Shown: positions 26,991-36,218 of the stretch, piece after piece
How positions within the stretch are numbered: position 1 is the stretch's first letter
Layout: every line of letters starts with the position of its first letter
Source of the DNA: JANQIO01 sp043585095
Lineage (GTDB): Bacteria; Pseudomonadota; Gammaproteobacteria; Pseudomonadales; Halieaceae
Direction of reading: 5' to 3'
Assembly (NCBI GenBank): GCA_043585095.1
Contig: CP121321.1
Span: forward strand, 2,418,001-2,482,000
DNA length: 64,000 nucleotides
Position numbers and translations under genes: made by a program
Notes under the pieces: model-generated
The model's input: only the letters and a program-made list of their open reading frames with translations
Database searches by the model: none
What the model was told of the DNA's origin: nothing

Positions 26991-27365
26991 ATGACATTAT
27001 TAAAAGCGGCGTTTCTAACGCTCATCACCATGACGTTTATGTTGGGTTGTGCCGAAGAAAAGGATGGCCCTATGGAAGAGGCGATGGAGTCGACGGAGTC
27101 AGCCATGGACGACGCTTCCGACAGCATGTCGAATATGATGGATGATGCTACCGATTCTGCCGAAGACGCCATGGATAGCGCAGGCGACGCTATGGACAAT
27201 GCCGTGGATTCAGCAGAGGATGCTATGGACGAAGCGGGTGACAAGATGTCTGCAGCCGGCGACAGCGCCATGGACTCCATGGAAGAAGCGGGTGACAAGA
27301 TGGAAGCATCAGCTGACGAAGCGATGAAAGATATGTCCAAGAAAATGGAAGATATGAATAAGTAA
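26991..27365 (+). CDS. Small acidic Met/Asp/Ala-rich lipoprotein
   Basis: 124-residue lipoprotein: the signal ends in FMLGC, so Cys20 is lipidated. The mature chain is almost entirely made of an irregular heptad-like motif around DSAxDAMD, rich in Asp, Ala, Met, Ser and Glu, which should form a long acidic amphipathic helix or stay disordered. Ribosome site GAGAGGAAAG lies just upstream. A strong terminator follows 75 bp after the stop, so it is a single-gene unit. Low-complexity lipoproteins of this kind are seen in marine Proteobacteria; function unknown. Periplasmic metal or proton buffering, or a Lpp-like spacer, are possibilities without proof. Confidence 0.8.
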   Translation: MTLLKAAFLTLITMTFMLGCAEEKDGPMEEAMESTESAMDDASDSMSNMMDDATDSAEDAMDSAGDAMDNAVDSAEDAMDEAGDKMSAAGDSAMDSMEEAGDKMEASADEAMKDMSKKMEDMNK

Positions 27366-27439
27366 TGGCGGCAGCCTTTGCGCAGTGAGGGCTATACGGA
27401 GTCGCGCAACGCGCAGAGACACTCTGTATACCTCGCAAC

Positions 27440-27477
27440 CGACCGTCGCCTGGCTCAGAGCCTGCGACGGTCGTTTT
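27440..27477 (+). terminator. Rho-independent terminator after the acidic lipoprotein gene
   Basis: A 10-bp perfect stem CGACCGTCGC/GCGACGGTCG (27440-27449 with 27464-27473) is extended inside by GGCT/AGCC and followed by TTTT. It is the strongest hairpin terminator in the window. Confidence 0.93.
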
Positions 27478-27504
27478 ACTCCGCCCACGCGCAACAACCA
27501 CATA

Positions 27505-27572
27505 GCTATATATTCTAAAGAGCTACCTATTCCAAAGAGCGACAGGTTCTAAAAGGCGACAGTTTATACAAG
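27505..27572. repeat. Tandem array of four diverged 17-bp units behind the MarR gene
   Basis: Units at 27505, 27522, 27539 and 27556 align at about 60-75 percent (pattern GCtAcatattCtAAAGa). The array lies between the lipoprotein terminator and the stop of the convergent MarR gene (27590). A shortened related piece overlaps the MarR stop itself (GCTACTTAAAG at 27589-27599). Because 17 is not a multiple of three there is no repeated reading frame. Confidence 0.75.
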
Positions 27573-27589
27573 CCCTAAAGAAACAGGCG

Positions 27590-28063
27590 CTACTTAAAGT
27601 CTTCTTCCGTCGCCAATAGCGGCGCAGCATCCAGCTCCTCCGCACTCATCATATTCGCGACGCGTTCCAGCGACGCCACCAACTGATGTTGCTCCCAGGT
27701 TTCCAGGTCATGAAATCGCGCTGCAAAGCGGTCCTGCAAGGGTTCCGGTGCGGTTCCCATCATTTTAGTGCCTGCCTCTGTCAGATACACATTCACCCGT
27801 CGGCGATCCTCCGCGCTGCGCTTACGCTGGATCAGGTCGCGCGCCTCAAGCTTGTTCAGCAACGTGGTGACCGTTGCCTGACTCAAGCTCACTGAACGCG
27901 CGATCTCGGACACTGTCGGTCCTTCTGACTCGGCTATCGTTCTGACCACGACGAGCTGCGGCGTTGTCAGCCCGGTATCCTTGGCAAGTCGGCGTGAATG
28001 AATAGCCGTCGCGCGAATGATTTTCCGCAGGGAAACCAACACTTGATCTTCCAATGTTGCCAA
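27590..28063 (-). CDS. MarR-family transcriptional regulator
   Basis: 157-residue winged-helix repressor. The recognition region reads PTVSEIARSVSLSQATVTTLLNKLEARDLIQR, followed by the DRRRVNVYLTEAG wing, both standard for MarR. The start is a TTG at 28063 with AAGGAG 8 nt upstream. The ligand and target genes are unknown; likely targets are itself or the adjacent TPR-sulfotransferase, which lies upstream in the same direction with a 136-bp gap. The protein should act as a cytosolic dimer. Confidence 0.92.
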   Translation of the reverse strand: MATLEDQVLVSLRKIIRATAIHSRRLAKDTGLTTPQLVVVRTIAESEGPTVSEIARSVSLSQATVTTLLNKLEARDLIQRKRSAEDRRRVNVYLTEAGTKMMGTAPEPLQDRFAARFHDLETWEQHQLVASLERVANMMSAEELDAAPLLATEEDFK

Positions 28064-28199
28064 TGGCCTAACTCCTTACAGATAAAGGCGGCTCGAATAC
28101 CGCTGGGCAAATGTTGGCAAACAGCGCGAGTGCGGCTGCCCATCTCAACTCCCGCCGACTCACATCATTACATCTAACCAGCATCTTCGAATTCTTTAG

Positions 28200-30173
28200 C
28201 TACTGGCCCAACGCTGTCCGCAAGGGTGCCAACCACTCGCTGTAGTGCTGCCAGGTTTCGCCGCCGCTGGTAAAGATCGGCTGCCTGACCTGCTCTGAGC
28301 TGGGCGTACGAACGGCGCGTTCTGTTTCGTAGTAGCGCAAACACTCCTCCTCGAAGGGAAGCTCGCAAAACTCGAGCATGCGCTTCACCTGTCCTCCCAG
28401 GTCTGCGACCACGTCTTCATGCTGCACGCGCAACACCTGGCCGGGCAAAACCCTATCCCAGTGCGCCATGAGCTCCACGTAGTCGACATAATAGCGACCA
28501 ATATCCTCGAGGCTGTAGCTAAATTCCTGGCCCTCCGCGAACAGCTGCTTAAAGCCGCTGAAGCAGCAGGCCATCGGCTCCCTGCGTGCATCGATAATTT
28601 TGGCGTTCGGCAATATCAGTTTGATCAGCCCGATATGCCGGAAATTGTTCGGCATCTTGTCGATAAACCGCGGCGCCCCCTGCCGGTGCACCCGGGTGTC
28701 GTTCATATAGGCCTCACCGAACTGCCGCAGTTCTTCGTCGCTGACCTCCAGCAAGGCCTGCGGATAGCCGGGGCTTTCGCCCTCCGTATTCTGCCAGCGG
28801 CGTAGGCGCTGACTGAGCGCCAGCACATCGGGTAACTCCAGGGTACCGTCTACCTGACTGTGGGAGCTGAGAATTTGTTCCAACAGGGTTGAGCCCGCCC
28901 GCGGCAGACCCACGATAAAAATTGGCGCGGGATCGGCACAGCCGGTCGCGGATTTTGACGCGACAAAGTCCTCGGTAAAGACCTCTATCTGCCTGGCGAA
29001 CTCGCTGGACATTTTGTCGCGGTCATAGCGGCTCTGGGCCCTTTTTAACTGATTACCCTGCGCATAGTAGTCAAAGGATGTCGCGTAATCTGCCGCGTCC
29101 TCATGAGCTTTGCCCAACGCAAAATAGAGTGCGATGCGATCTGCGTTCGTTAAGCGGCTGTCACCACATAGGTCCGTCATGCGGGACACTTCGTCAGCGG
29201 AAAAAGTGTACGTCTTTAAATTCGACAGAGCAAACCAGGCGTCACCGTGCCGAGGCGCTGCCTTAATCGCGGCGTGATACGCCGCAATGGCTTCATCGGT
29301 GCGGCCGCTGGTCTTTAGCGCGTGGCCCTTTGACACCCAGGTCACCGCATCGTCAGGCAACCGTGCCAGGACCTCGTCAAAACCCGCAAGGGCGGTTTCA
29401 AAGTCACCCGTTTGTAGCGCCTGAATGGCGGCCAGAGACTGATACTGGGGGTTATCGGGCGCTGAGGCCAACAGGCGCTGAGCCTCTTCGTTGGCGCGAG
29501 CGAACTGCTGGCGGCGCTTCAATATCTGCACGTAATCGATGTGCACCCTGCTGTTTTCCGGTGCAATTTTCGTCGCACTCTCGAGCAGGAACTCAGCCTC
29601 GTCGAGGGCATTCAGTCGGGCGGCGATCTCTGCCAACAAGCGCATTCCCTCTACATTGGTAGGCACTTTCTGGAGGAACTTTCGACAGATTGATTCAGCC
29701 TTGACGATTTTCCCATCGGCCAGCAGGTCGGTTACCGCCACCAACGGCCTGGGCAACTGCTTGAGCTGGGCGAGTTGCGCATTGACTGTTCGCAACTGGG
29801 CGGAGTCGCCGTTGGCTTCGTAGATAGCAAGCAGAGCACGAAAGCTCGCTTCCAGAGACGGGTTAAGGCGTACTGCGTGGGTATAGGCTAGCGCGGCAGC
29901 ATTCAGGTCCCCCTGATCGCGCTTGAGATGCCCCTCCTCCTGATGGGCACGGCCCAGATGAGGGGACAGTCGCTTGAGCCTTTCCAGACATTCCGCCGCC
30001 GGCTGCCAGTGCTGCTGAAAACGATGACACACCGCTGCCATATACAGCGCGTCCGGATGGTCAGGTTCTCGATCGAGCAGCGGGGCCAACGTATCGAGGG
30101 CGCTGTCAAACTGTCCGGCCTGCATAGCCTGCTTTACGGCGTCCAGTTCGCCTTTTTCAGCGACTTCACTCAA
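28200..30173 (-). CDS. TPR-repeat sulfotransferase
   Basis: 657-residue two-part protein. Residues 1 to about 320 form tetratricopeptide repeats (recurring A..G....A...YxxALxLxP pattern, such as LNAAALAYTHAVRLNP). The C-terminal part is a Sulfotransfer_3 domain with the phosphosulfate loop FIVGLPRAGST (419-429) and the 3'-phosphate region IIDARREPMACCFSGF. TPR-fused enzymes of this type are related to protein-tyrosine or carbohydrate sulfotransferases, and the TPR part may bind a protein substrate. The TTG start at 30173 has GAGGG 7 nt upstream. It is followed by a MarR gene and preceded by a TonB receptor transcribed the same way. Confidence 0.9.
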   Translation of the reverse strand: MSEVAEKGELDAVKQAMQAGQFDSALDTLAPLLDREPDHPDALYMAAVCHRFQQHWQPAAECLERLKRLSPHLGRAHQEEGHLKRDQGDLNAAALAYTHAVRLNPSLEASFRALLAIYEANGDSAQLRTVNAQLAQLKQLPRPLVAVTDLLADGKIVKAESICRKFLQKVPTNVEGMRLLAEIAARLNALDEAEFLLESATKIAPENSRVHIDYVQILKRRQQFARANEEAQRLLASAPDNPQYQSLAAIQALQTGDFETALAGFDEVLARLPDDAVTWVSKGHALKTSGRTDEAIAAYHAAIKAAPRHGDAWFALSNLKTYTFSADEVSRMTDLCGDSRLTNADRIALYFALGKAHEDAADYATSFDYYAQGNQLKRAQSRYDRDKMSSEFARQIEVFTEDFVASKSATGCADPAPIFIVGLPRAGSTLLEQILSSHSQVDGTLELPDVLALSQRLRRWQNTEGESPGYPQALLEVSDEELRQFGEAYMNDTRVHRQGAPRFIDKMPNNFRHIGLIKLILPNAKIIDARREPMACCFSGFKQLFAEGQEFSYSLEDIGRYYVDYVELMAHWDRVLPGQVLRVQHEDVVADLGGQVKRMLEFCELPFEEECLRYYETERAVRTPSSEQVRQPIFTSGGETWQHYSEWLAPLRTALGQ

Positions 30174-30278
30174 TGACTTTCCCTCTGGCTCACGTGCTAC
30201 CTGCTTGAATGTGTAGTTCGCTCAATGACGAACCCGGGAGAGGCCGCACCCAGCAAGTGCACCTCCCAGAAACAAAGA

Positions 30279-30302
30279 CGCCCGCGGCAAACACCGCGGG
30301 CG
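30279..30302 (-). terminator. Rho-independent terminator of the TonB receptor gene
   Basis: Nine-bp GC-only stem CGCCCGCGG/CCGCGGGCG (30279-30287 with 30294-30302), 6-nt loop, followed on the minus strand by the T-rich TCTTTGTTTC. It sits 20 bp past the receptor stop codon and separates it from the TPR-sulfotransferase gene. Confidence 0.85.
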
Positions 30303-30322
30303 CTCGAACAAACGGCTTTGTA

Positions 30323-32839
30323 TCAGAAATTGTAGCTAACGCGTAGCCCGCCGTTCAAAGGTCTGGCCAACATCACTCGTTGACGATCAAAGCCGAAGTT
30401 TCTCGACAGCTCAGCCTGTTCGTCGGTGATATTGTCTACGAACACTTCTGCGGTCCAGTTGGTGCTGGAAACGCCCGCCGAAATACCCATCATCAACCAG
30501 CTATCGAGGGTGTCTCGATTGACAGTGACAATATCGCTGAAGGATTCGTCAGAGTATGACGCGTAGGGCATGACGTGTGCATCAAGACCCGAGGCCAGCT
30601 GCCACTCATACCGGGCGCGCAGCGTCGCCTGGAACTCAGGTGCGAAGGCGAGCTCATCACCCTCCCTGACGGTATCGGTAGGCACCAGCACATCGGTAAT
30701 CTCGGTATCTAGCACTGAAAACGAACCAGACACAACCAATCCCTGCACGCTTGCCGGCGCCCAGGTGACATCGCCTTCAAGCCCCATGACTTCCGCGTCA
30801 GCCGCGTTGGTTGCGAAGAACAGGTTGGAGATAGAGGGCTCGAAAATACTGGTTTGAAGGCTTTCGATCTCTACCAGGAACAGGCTGCCGTTGAAGCGCA
30901 GCGTGTTATCGAGCATGTCGATCTTCCAGCCCAACTCATAGTTTGTCACGTCATCGGTATCGACTTCGAAGGGCACGGTGAAACCGTTACCTGATGCGCC
31001 GCCCGGGCGATTCAATAGTCCGGCGCGGAAACCTTCCGATACAGTGGCATACCACAGCTGATTTTCGTTTGGCGTCCAGGCGAGGCTCACCTTCCCAATA
31101 GTACCGCTGGTCTCCGCGGCATCCGGATTGGGCGCACTAAAGAGCTCATCCAGATTATTACCGCCGTTGCTGTCGACCAGTGACCCTTTATTGCCGAAAG
31201 ATCCTGCAGCACTGCCCAGTAAATCCACTTCAATATCGTACCAGCGCGCGCCCACGGTTAATTCGAATTGCGAGCCGAGATCCATCGACAGCTCACCGAA
31301 GAGGCCGTATTGCTCATCCGTTCGCAGGACATCATTACGGAACAGGACGCCCTCAGGGTACAAACCGTTATCGCTTAGCGAGGCGCCCTGTGCCGAACGA
31401 TTCGGTCCAAAGCCTACTCCGTTGGTTGGCACTCCAGCCGGCACGAATGGCCCAATGCCCGTAGCCAGCTCAGCGCCGGGATACGTGAAGTCATTCACTT
31501 CACGTAGCTCCATGTCGCTATAAAAACCGCCGGCGGTTGCGCGAACCCAACGATCTTCCGGGGTCGAGACACGAATCTCGTGCGTCCAGATTTCGGTGTC
31601 AGTCGAAGACTTTGTAAAAGAGTCGGGTGCCTGGCAGGTACCAGATGGCGCCATGCCCGCCTCTGGGTAGGCAACGGTCACATCACAGATGTAATACGGA
31701 ATATATTGGGAAGCAAATAAGTAATCTGAATAATCGACCAATTGTTCTGTTTCGCGGTCCGTGAAGGCACCGGTATACATTACTTCCAACTCGCCCACTA
31801 AACCTTCCAGCGTCCAGGAGGTGTTGTGGAAGTCGTCCTCTAAGCTGTCTTCGTTGAATCGCGCAATCTCGTAGTCATCAAGTTCGGGGTCAGAGAAGAA
31901 AACGCCGTCAGATTCCAGCGACTGCTGCATGTGCGCAACGGTCAGACTCCACGTTGCGCTGATATCCCAAAGCGCACTGAGACGTGCACCAGCATAGACT
32001 GTATCGTTGAAGTCATCTTCTGTGCGATTACCGTTATCGGCTTGCAGGAAGTTCACACCGCTCAGATCAGCACCCGCCTGAAAACCGGCGCGAAACGCTC
32101 CCACGGGAACGCCATTTGCCCTGACAGTATCCGCAGTCCGAAAGCGCGCGGATTCTCGAGCGTCTCGTGTGCCTCTCACGTTATCTACGTAGCCGCCCTG
32201 GCTGTCCGTGTAGACCACGGCGCGAACTGCGAGGCTGTCGCTGACAGGCAGGTTAAACATGCCCTCAACGTTACTGCTCATCTCACCGCCTTTGGTGAAG
32301 AAGGTGCCAGCCTTCACGCTTGCGTAGGTGTCGGTGGGATCAGGCTTGTTAGTAATCATTCGCACCGTACCCGCCTGGGAACTGGAGCCAAACAGGGTTC
32401 CCTGGGGACCCTTCAACACTTCCACCCGATTGATGTCGGCCGCGTAAACGTCAAGGTTACGCCCCGGTTGCGCCAGCGGCTGCTCGTCGAGATAGAGCGC
32501 CACGTTGGGCTGCAGACCCGCCACACCAGCGGTGGTCAGGTTAGGGGTGGTAGACGCCACACCGCGAATGTAAATCGTATTCTGGCCAGGTCCGGCGCCG
32601 CCCGCCGTTACACCCGGCATCTGCACCATGAAGTCGTTGAAGTTGGTAACACCCAACTGATCAATGGTCTCGCTACCCATCGCGGACACCGCTACCGGAA
32701 TGTCCTGCGTACTTGCGGAGCGTTTGGTTGCGGTAACTACTACCTCTTCTAACTGCGCTTGTGCAGCGCCCGCAGATGCCATTAACACCCCCGCGATGGC
32801 TGAGGATAGACGGCGCTTCTGTAACGACTCGACTTTCAT
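30323..32839 (-). CDS. TonB-dependent outer-membrane receptor
   Basis: 838-residue outer-membrane beta-barrel that imports large or scarce solutes with energy from TonB. A signal peptide ends in AGAAQAQ, directly followed by a TonB box-like EEVVVTATKR. The plug domain follows (SAMGSETIDQLGV, RGV near residue 93, VEVLKGPQGTLFGSSSQAGTVRMITNKP near 133-160), and the chain closes with LRVSYNF, the barrel's C-terminal aromatic signature. The family resembles the CirA/OMR group expanded in lipid- and aromatic-degrading marine bacteria; the ligand is unknown. GGGAG precedes the ATG and a TATAAT box lies 58 bp upstream. No TonB or ExbBD genes are nearby. Confidence 0.95.
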   Translation of the reverse strand: MKVESLQKRRLSSAIAGVLMASAGAAQAQLEEVVVTATKRSASTQDIPVAVSAMGSETIDQLGVTNFNDFMVQMPGVTAGGAGPGQNTIYIRGVASTTPNLTTAGVAGLQPNVALYLDEQPLAQPGRNLDVYAADINRVEVLKGPQGTLFGSSSQAGTVRMITNKPDPTDTYASVKAGTFFTKGGEMSSNVEGMFNLPVSDSLAVRAVVYTDSQGGYVDNVRGTRDARESARFRTADTVRANGVPVGAFRAGFQAGADLSGVNFLQADNGNRTEDDFNDTVYAGARLSALWDISATWSLTVAHMQQSLESDGVFFSDPELDDYEIARFNEDSLEDDFHNTSWTLEGLVGELEVMYTGAFTDRETEQLVDYSDYLFASQYIPYYICDVTVAYPEAGMAPSGTCQAPDSFTKSSTDTEIWTHEIRVSTPEDRWVRATAGGFYSDMELREVNDFTYPGAELATGIGPFVPAGVPTNGVGFGPNRSAQGASLSDNGLYPEGVLFRNDVLRTDEQYGLFGELSMDLGSQFELTVGARWYDIEVDLLGSAAGSFGNKGSLVDSNGGNNLDELFSAPNPDAAETSGTIGKVSLAWTPNENQLWYATVSEGFRAGLLNRPGGASGNGFTVPFEVDTDDVTNYELGWKIDMLDNTLRFNGSLFLVEIESLQTSIFEPSISNLFFATNAADAEVMGLEGDVTWAPASVQGLVVSGSFSVLDTEITDVLVPTDTVREGDELAFAPEFQATLRARYEWQLASGLDAHVMPYASYSDESFSDIVTVNRDTLDSWLMMGISAGVSSTNWTAEVFVDNITDEQAELSRNFGFDRQRVMLARPLNGGLRVSYNF

Positions 32840-32896
32840 TTGAACTCCCTGTTTAACGGTAATTAATTCGTTTACTAATTATTTTTCCAGCGCGGG

Positions 32897-32902
32897 ATTA
32901 TA
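32897..32902 (-). promoter_or_regulatory. Candidate -10 box of the TonB receptor promoter
   Basis: A perfect TATAAT on the minus strand, 58 bp upstream of the receptor ATG, in a markedly AT-rich stretch (32860-32960). No good TTGACA lies at 16-18 bp, so an activator or an AT-rich upstream element may compensate. Confidence 0.5.
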
Positions 32903-32983
32903 CACAAATAAAATAAAATGAGTATTATCAGTTACCTATACAAATATTGGGCACCCCGAGGGCTTTTTAATGCTTTTGACCAT

Positions 32984-33012
32984 ATAGATATTCCCCGATA
33001 GATATTTCCCCG
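32984..33012. repeat. Direct repeat upstream of the BCCT transporter gene
   Basis: Two adjacent copies of ATAGATATT(T)CCCCG (32984-32997 and 32998-33012) end 65 bp before the transporter start, in the shared region with the TonB receptor. Either a short tandem duplication or a regulator site. Confidence 0.45.
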
Positions 33013-33077
33013 AGAAACTCATCCCGGTTTTGTTTACACTCCCCGCACTCTTACCCCGAACCACATTAGGACACTTC

Positions 33078-35033
33078 ATGACACGCCAGCGCATGGTGAT
33101 CGACAAAGCCGTTTTCTTCCCCGCATTGGGTGCCCTGCTGTTGCTGGTCGCTTTTGCTGGACTGTTCCCCGAGACCAGCGAGACCAGCTTTCAAGCCGTT
33201 CAGACGGGGATCGTGCACTACGCAAGCTGGTACTATGTGTTGGTGGTGGCGATTATTCTGGTCAGCGTGCTGTACTTTGCGCTGTCCCGCTTCGGCAGCA
33301 TCAAACTGGGCCCAGACCACTCCGAACCGGAGTACTCCAACCTGTCCTGGTTCAGCATGCTGTTTGCTGCCGGTATGGGTATCGGCCTGATGTTTTTTGG
33401 CGTTGCCGAGCCCGTCATGCACTTTATGTCACCCCCAGAGGGTCCTGGCGGCACCGCAGAAGCGGCCAGCGAGGCTATGCGCCTGACCTTCTTCCACTGG
33501 GGACTACACGCCTGGGCGATCTACGCCATCGTCGCGCTGTTACTGGCCTACTTTGCCTATCGACATAATCTACCCCTGACCATGCGCTCGGCCTTTTACC
33601 CTTTGATCGGTGAACGTATTTATGGTCCATGGGGCGCGGCGGTTGACGTTTTCGCGATTGTTTGCACCACCTGCGGTATCGCCACCAGCCTGGGTCTGGG
33701 TATCGTGCAGATCAATTCCGGCTTGAACTATTTGTGGGGTGTGCCGATCAACTCTGGCGTGCAGGTCATTCTTATTCTGTGCACCATGGCGTTGGCGAGC
33801 ATCTCCGTTCTCGTCGGCCTTGATGCAGGCATCAAACGTCTATCGGAACTCAATATCTCGGTATCGATACTGCTGCTGCTGTGCGTCTTAATCGCCGGCC
33901 CCACCGTGGTTGTTCTGCAAGCAACGCTACAAAATCTCGGTGATTATCTTGGCGAGATCGTCAGCAAAACCACCAATCTCTATGCCTACAATCCCAACGA
34001 CTGGTTGGGCGGCTGGACGATTTTCTACTGGGGCTGGTGGCTGAGTTGGGCACCTTTTGTGGGGCTGTTCATCGCTCGCGTTTCACGTGGTCGCACCATC
34101 CGCGAGTTTGTACTGGGCGCCATGCTCATTCCCGGTGCCTACACGCTGCTGTGGATGGGTATTTTCGGCAACAGCGCCATTGAGCTAATCCTCAACGAAG
34201 GCATGACAGAGCTGGGCACTGCCGTCCAGGAAAACCAGGCGGTGGCCTTATTCCGCTTTCTTGAGTTTCTGCCGATGTCGACGCTCCTATCGACGGGATC
34301 TTTGGTGATGGTGGTGATCTTTTTCGTAACGTCTGCCGACAGCGGCGCGCTGGTGCTGAACGTTTTGAGCGCGCGAGGAGAGGACAATACACCGGCACTG
34401 CAGCGCATGATTTGGACGGGGGTTATTGCGCTGACATCGATCGTATTACTACTGGCTGGCGGCCTGTCGGCACTTCAAACAGCCGCCATCGCCTCTGCGC
34501 TGCCGTTCTCTATCGCACTACTGCTGGCGACTTGGGGCTTTGCCAAGGCGCTAAGCGCCGACGCGGCCAAGCGTGACGTCACCATCGTGCAGCCCCACGT
34601 AACTGACACCCGAGACTGGCGCAAACGCCTGCGCAACATCATGCTGATGTCAGAAGAAGAGCAGGTTAAGAAGTTCCTGCAGGAAACTGTGATACCCGCA
34701 ATGCGGGAGTTTGGTGATGAACTGCGTCAATTCGACATCGAATACCAAATCAATGATCAGCACGACAGTCTGGGCAGAGTGCGGCTGGAATTAATGAATG
34801 GCGACGAGCCCGACTTTGTTTATGAAGTTCGTAACCGTGAGCACCCGATGCCGGCAGCAGACGCTCACGGCTTCGCGGACAACGATTCCGAAGCGACCTT
34901 CCACAGAGCCGAAGTGCACTTAATGGAGGGCGGTCAGGATTACTGCATCATGGGCTGGAGTCGCGAGCAGGTCGCTATGGACGTGTTGAATCAGTACTCC
35001 CAGCACGTCCAGTTTCTTAAAAGCATCGTTTGA
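33078..35033 (+). CDS. betT: BCCT-family betaine/choline/carnitine transporter, BetT-like
   Basis: 651-residue sodium- or proton-coupled importer of quaternary amines such as choline or glycine betaine. Twelve helices fill residues 1-500. Family motifs are GMGIGLMFFGVAEP near residue 95-110 and the helix-8 segment IFYWGWWLSWAPFVGLFIARVSRGRT. A long cytosolic C-terminal domain of about 130 residues (LRNIMLMSEEEQVKKFLQE onward) is typical of BetT, where it takes part in osmotic regulation. The ATG at 33078 has AGGA 6 nt upstream and fits the family start; a 16-codon upstream extension is rejected. It converges on ilvE with an 11-bp gap. No betaine synthesis genes are adjacent. Confidence 0.93.
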   Translation: MTRQRMVIDKAVFFPALGALLLLVAFAGLFPETSETSFQAVQTGIVHYASWYYVLVVAIILVSVLYFALSRFGSIKLGPDHSEPEYSNLSWFSMLFAAGMGIGLMFFGVAEPVMHFMSPPEGPGGTAEAASEAMRLTFFHWGLHAWAIYAIVALLLAYFAYRHNLPLTMRSAFYPLIGERIYGPWGAAVDVFAIVCTTCGIATSLGLGIVQINSGLNYLWGVPINSGVQVILILCTMALASISVLVGLDAGIKRLSELNISVSILLLLCVLIAGPTVVVLQATLQNLGDYLGEIVSKTTNLYAYNPNDWLGGWTIFYWGWWLSWAPFVGLFIARVSRGRTIREFVLGAMLIPGAYTLLWMGIFGNSAIELILNEGMTELGTAVQENQAVALFRFLEFLPMSTLLSTGSLVMVVIFFVTSADSGALVLNVLSARGEDNTPALQRMIWTGVIALTSIVLLLAGGLSALQTAAIASALPFSIALLLATWGFAKALSADAAKRDVTIVQPHVTDTRDWRKRLRNIMLMSEEEQVKKFLQETVIPAMREFGDELRQFDIEYQINDQHDSLGRVRLELMNGDEPDFVYEVRNREHPMPAADAHGFADNDSEATFHRAEVHLMEGGQDYCIMGWSREQVAMDVLNQYSQHVQFLKSIV

Positions 35034-35044
35034 GCAGCGCTCGG

Positions 35045-36112
35045 TTAGTCGACCGGGACAATCCAGCCGAAAGGATCTTCCCGCTCACCGTGCTGCAAGC
35101 CCGTTAGCTCGTCGAACAAGCGCTTCGCAACCGGACCCGTCTCGCCGCCGTTGATTGCATACTCTTTGTTATCCATGGCCAGGCGCCCAACCGGCGATAT
35201 AACGGCCGCGGTTCCGCAACCGAACACTTCGGTGATGCGCCCGCTTTCGATGTCTGCCAACACCTGGTGAATATCCAGACGCGCTTCCTCAATGGGGTAG
35301 CCCAGCGTCGGTGCCAGCTGCAACAAAGAATCCCGGGTGATACCAGGCAATATGGAACCACTGAGGGTCGGCGTTTTTATCAGGCTGTTTTCATACACGA
35401 AGCAGATATTCATCGCGCCGACCTCTTCGACAAAGCGACCCTCTATGGCATCCAGCCAGAGCACCTGCGTGTAGCCCTTCCGGGCGGCTTCCTCGCTGAC
35501 AAACAAGCTCGCAGAGTAGTTGCCTCCAGTTTTCGCATCCCCCACGCCGCCTTTGACGGCGCGACGCATTTCGTCCGAAACATAGACGGAAACCGGGTTA
35601 AACCCCTCTGGATAGTAGGGGCCTGCAGGCCCGACGATGACAAAATGCAGATAGCTGGCCGCCGCGCCTAAACCGAGCTTGGGGCTGGTCGCAATCATTG
35701 CCGGGCGAATATAGAGTGATGAGCCATCATCTGAGGGCACCCACGCGCGATCCAGCGCAACCAACTGCTTCATCGCCTCAACGTGAAACTCCAGATCAAC
35801 CTCTGGCATCACCATACGGCGCGCGGAGCGATTAAAGCGCTTGGCATTGGCATCCGGGCGAAACAGGTTGATACCACCATCTTTGCGACGGTAGGCCTTC
35901 AGGCCTTCAAATATTTCCTGACTGTAGTGCAGCACTGCCGCCGCTGGACTGAGCGAAAAATTTTCAAAGGGACGGATTTCAGCGTCATGCCAGCCTCGCT
36001 CAAGATCGTGCACCTGAGTAAACATATGGTCGGAAAACGATCCGCCAAACACGTATTCCTCAGGGCAACGGCCTCGCTGAGACTCTGGAAGCGGCGTGGT
36101 CTTAATGTTCAT
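35045..36112 (-). CDS. ilvE: Branched-chain amino acid aminotransferase (class IV, BCAT type II)
   Basis: 355-residue PLP enzyme that interconverts Leu, Ile and Val with their 2-oxo acids. The PLP lysine is Lys194 in DAKTGGNYSAS. QEIFEGLKAYRR, RPAMIATSPKLGLG and VFGCGTAAVISPVG all match the longer BCAT group found in Actinobacteria, many Proteobacteria and eukaryotes, not the 309-residue E. coli type. The start is uncertain: ATG at 36112 fits the family, while ATG at 36148 is also open; neither has a strong ribosome site. The divergent neighbour is a PPOX-family gene across 221 bp that carries an 18-bp direct repeat. Confidence 0.93.
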   Translation of the reverse strand: MNIKTTPLPESQRGRCPEEYVFGGSFSDHMFTQVHDLERGWHDAEIRPFENFSLSPAAAVLHYSQEIFEGLKAYRRKDGGINLFRPDANAKRFNRSARRMVMPEVDLEFHVEAMKQLVALDRAWVPSDDGSSLYIRPAMIATSPKLGLGAAASYLHFVIVGPAGPYYPEGFNPVSVYVSDEMRRAVKGGVGDAKTGGNYSASLFVSEEAARKGYTQVLWLDAIEGRFVEEVGAMNICFVYENSLIKTPTLSGSILPGITRDSLLQLAPTLGYPIEEARLDIHQVLADIESGRITEVFGCGTAAVISPVGRLAMDNKEYAINGGETGPVAKRLFDELTGLQHGEREDPFGWIVPVD

Positions 36113-36218
36113 AACGGCTGCGTCATGCTTGTCTACGGGATGGAGCATTCTACCCGTGTGTCTGGATACTTGCCTATCCGAAAACAACGTCTATGCGTCT
36201 ACCACGGCCATTAGATTT

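Noticed and set aside
31931..32752. 273-codon open frame opposite the TonB receptor
   Set aside because: It mirrors the receptor gene, has no family look, and its codon pattern is the complement of a real gene.
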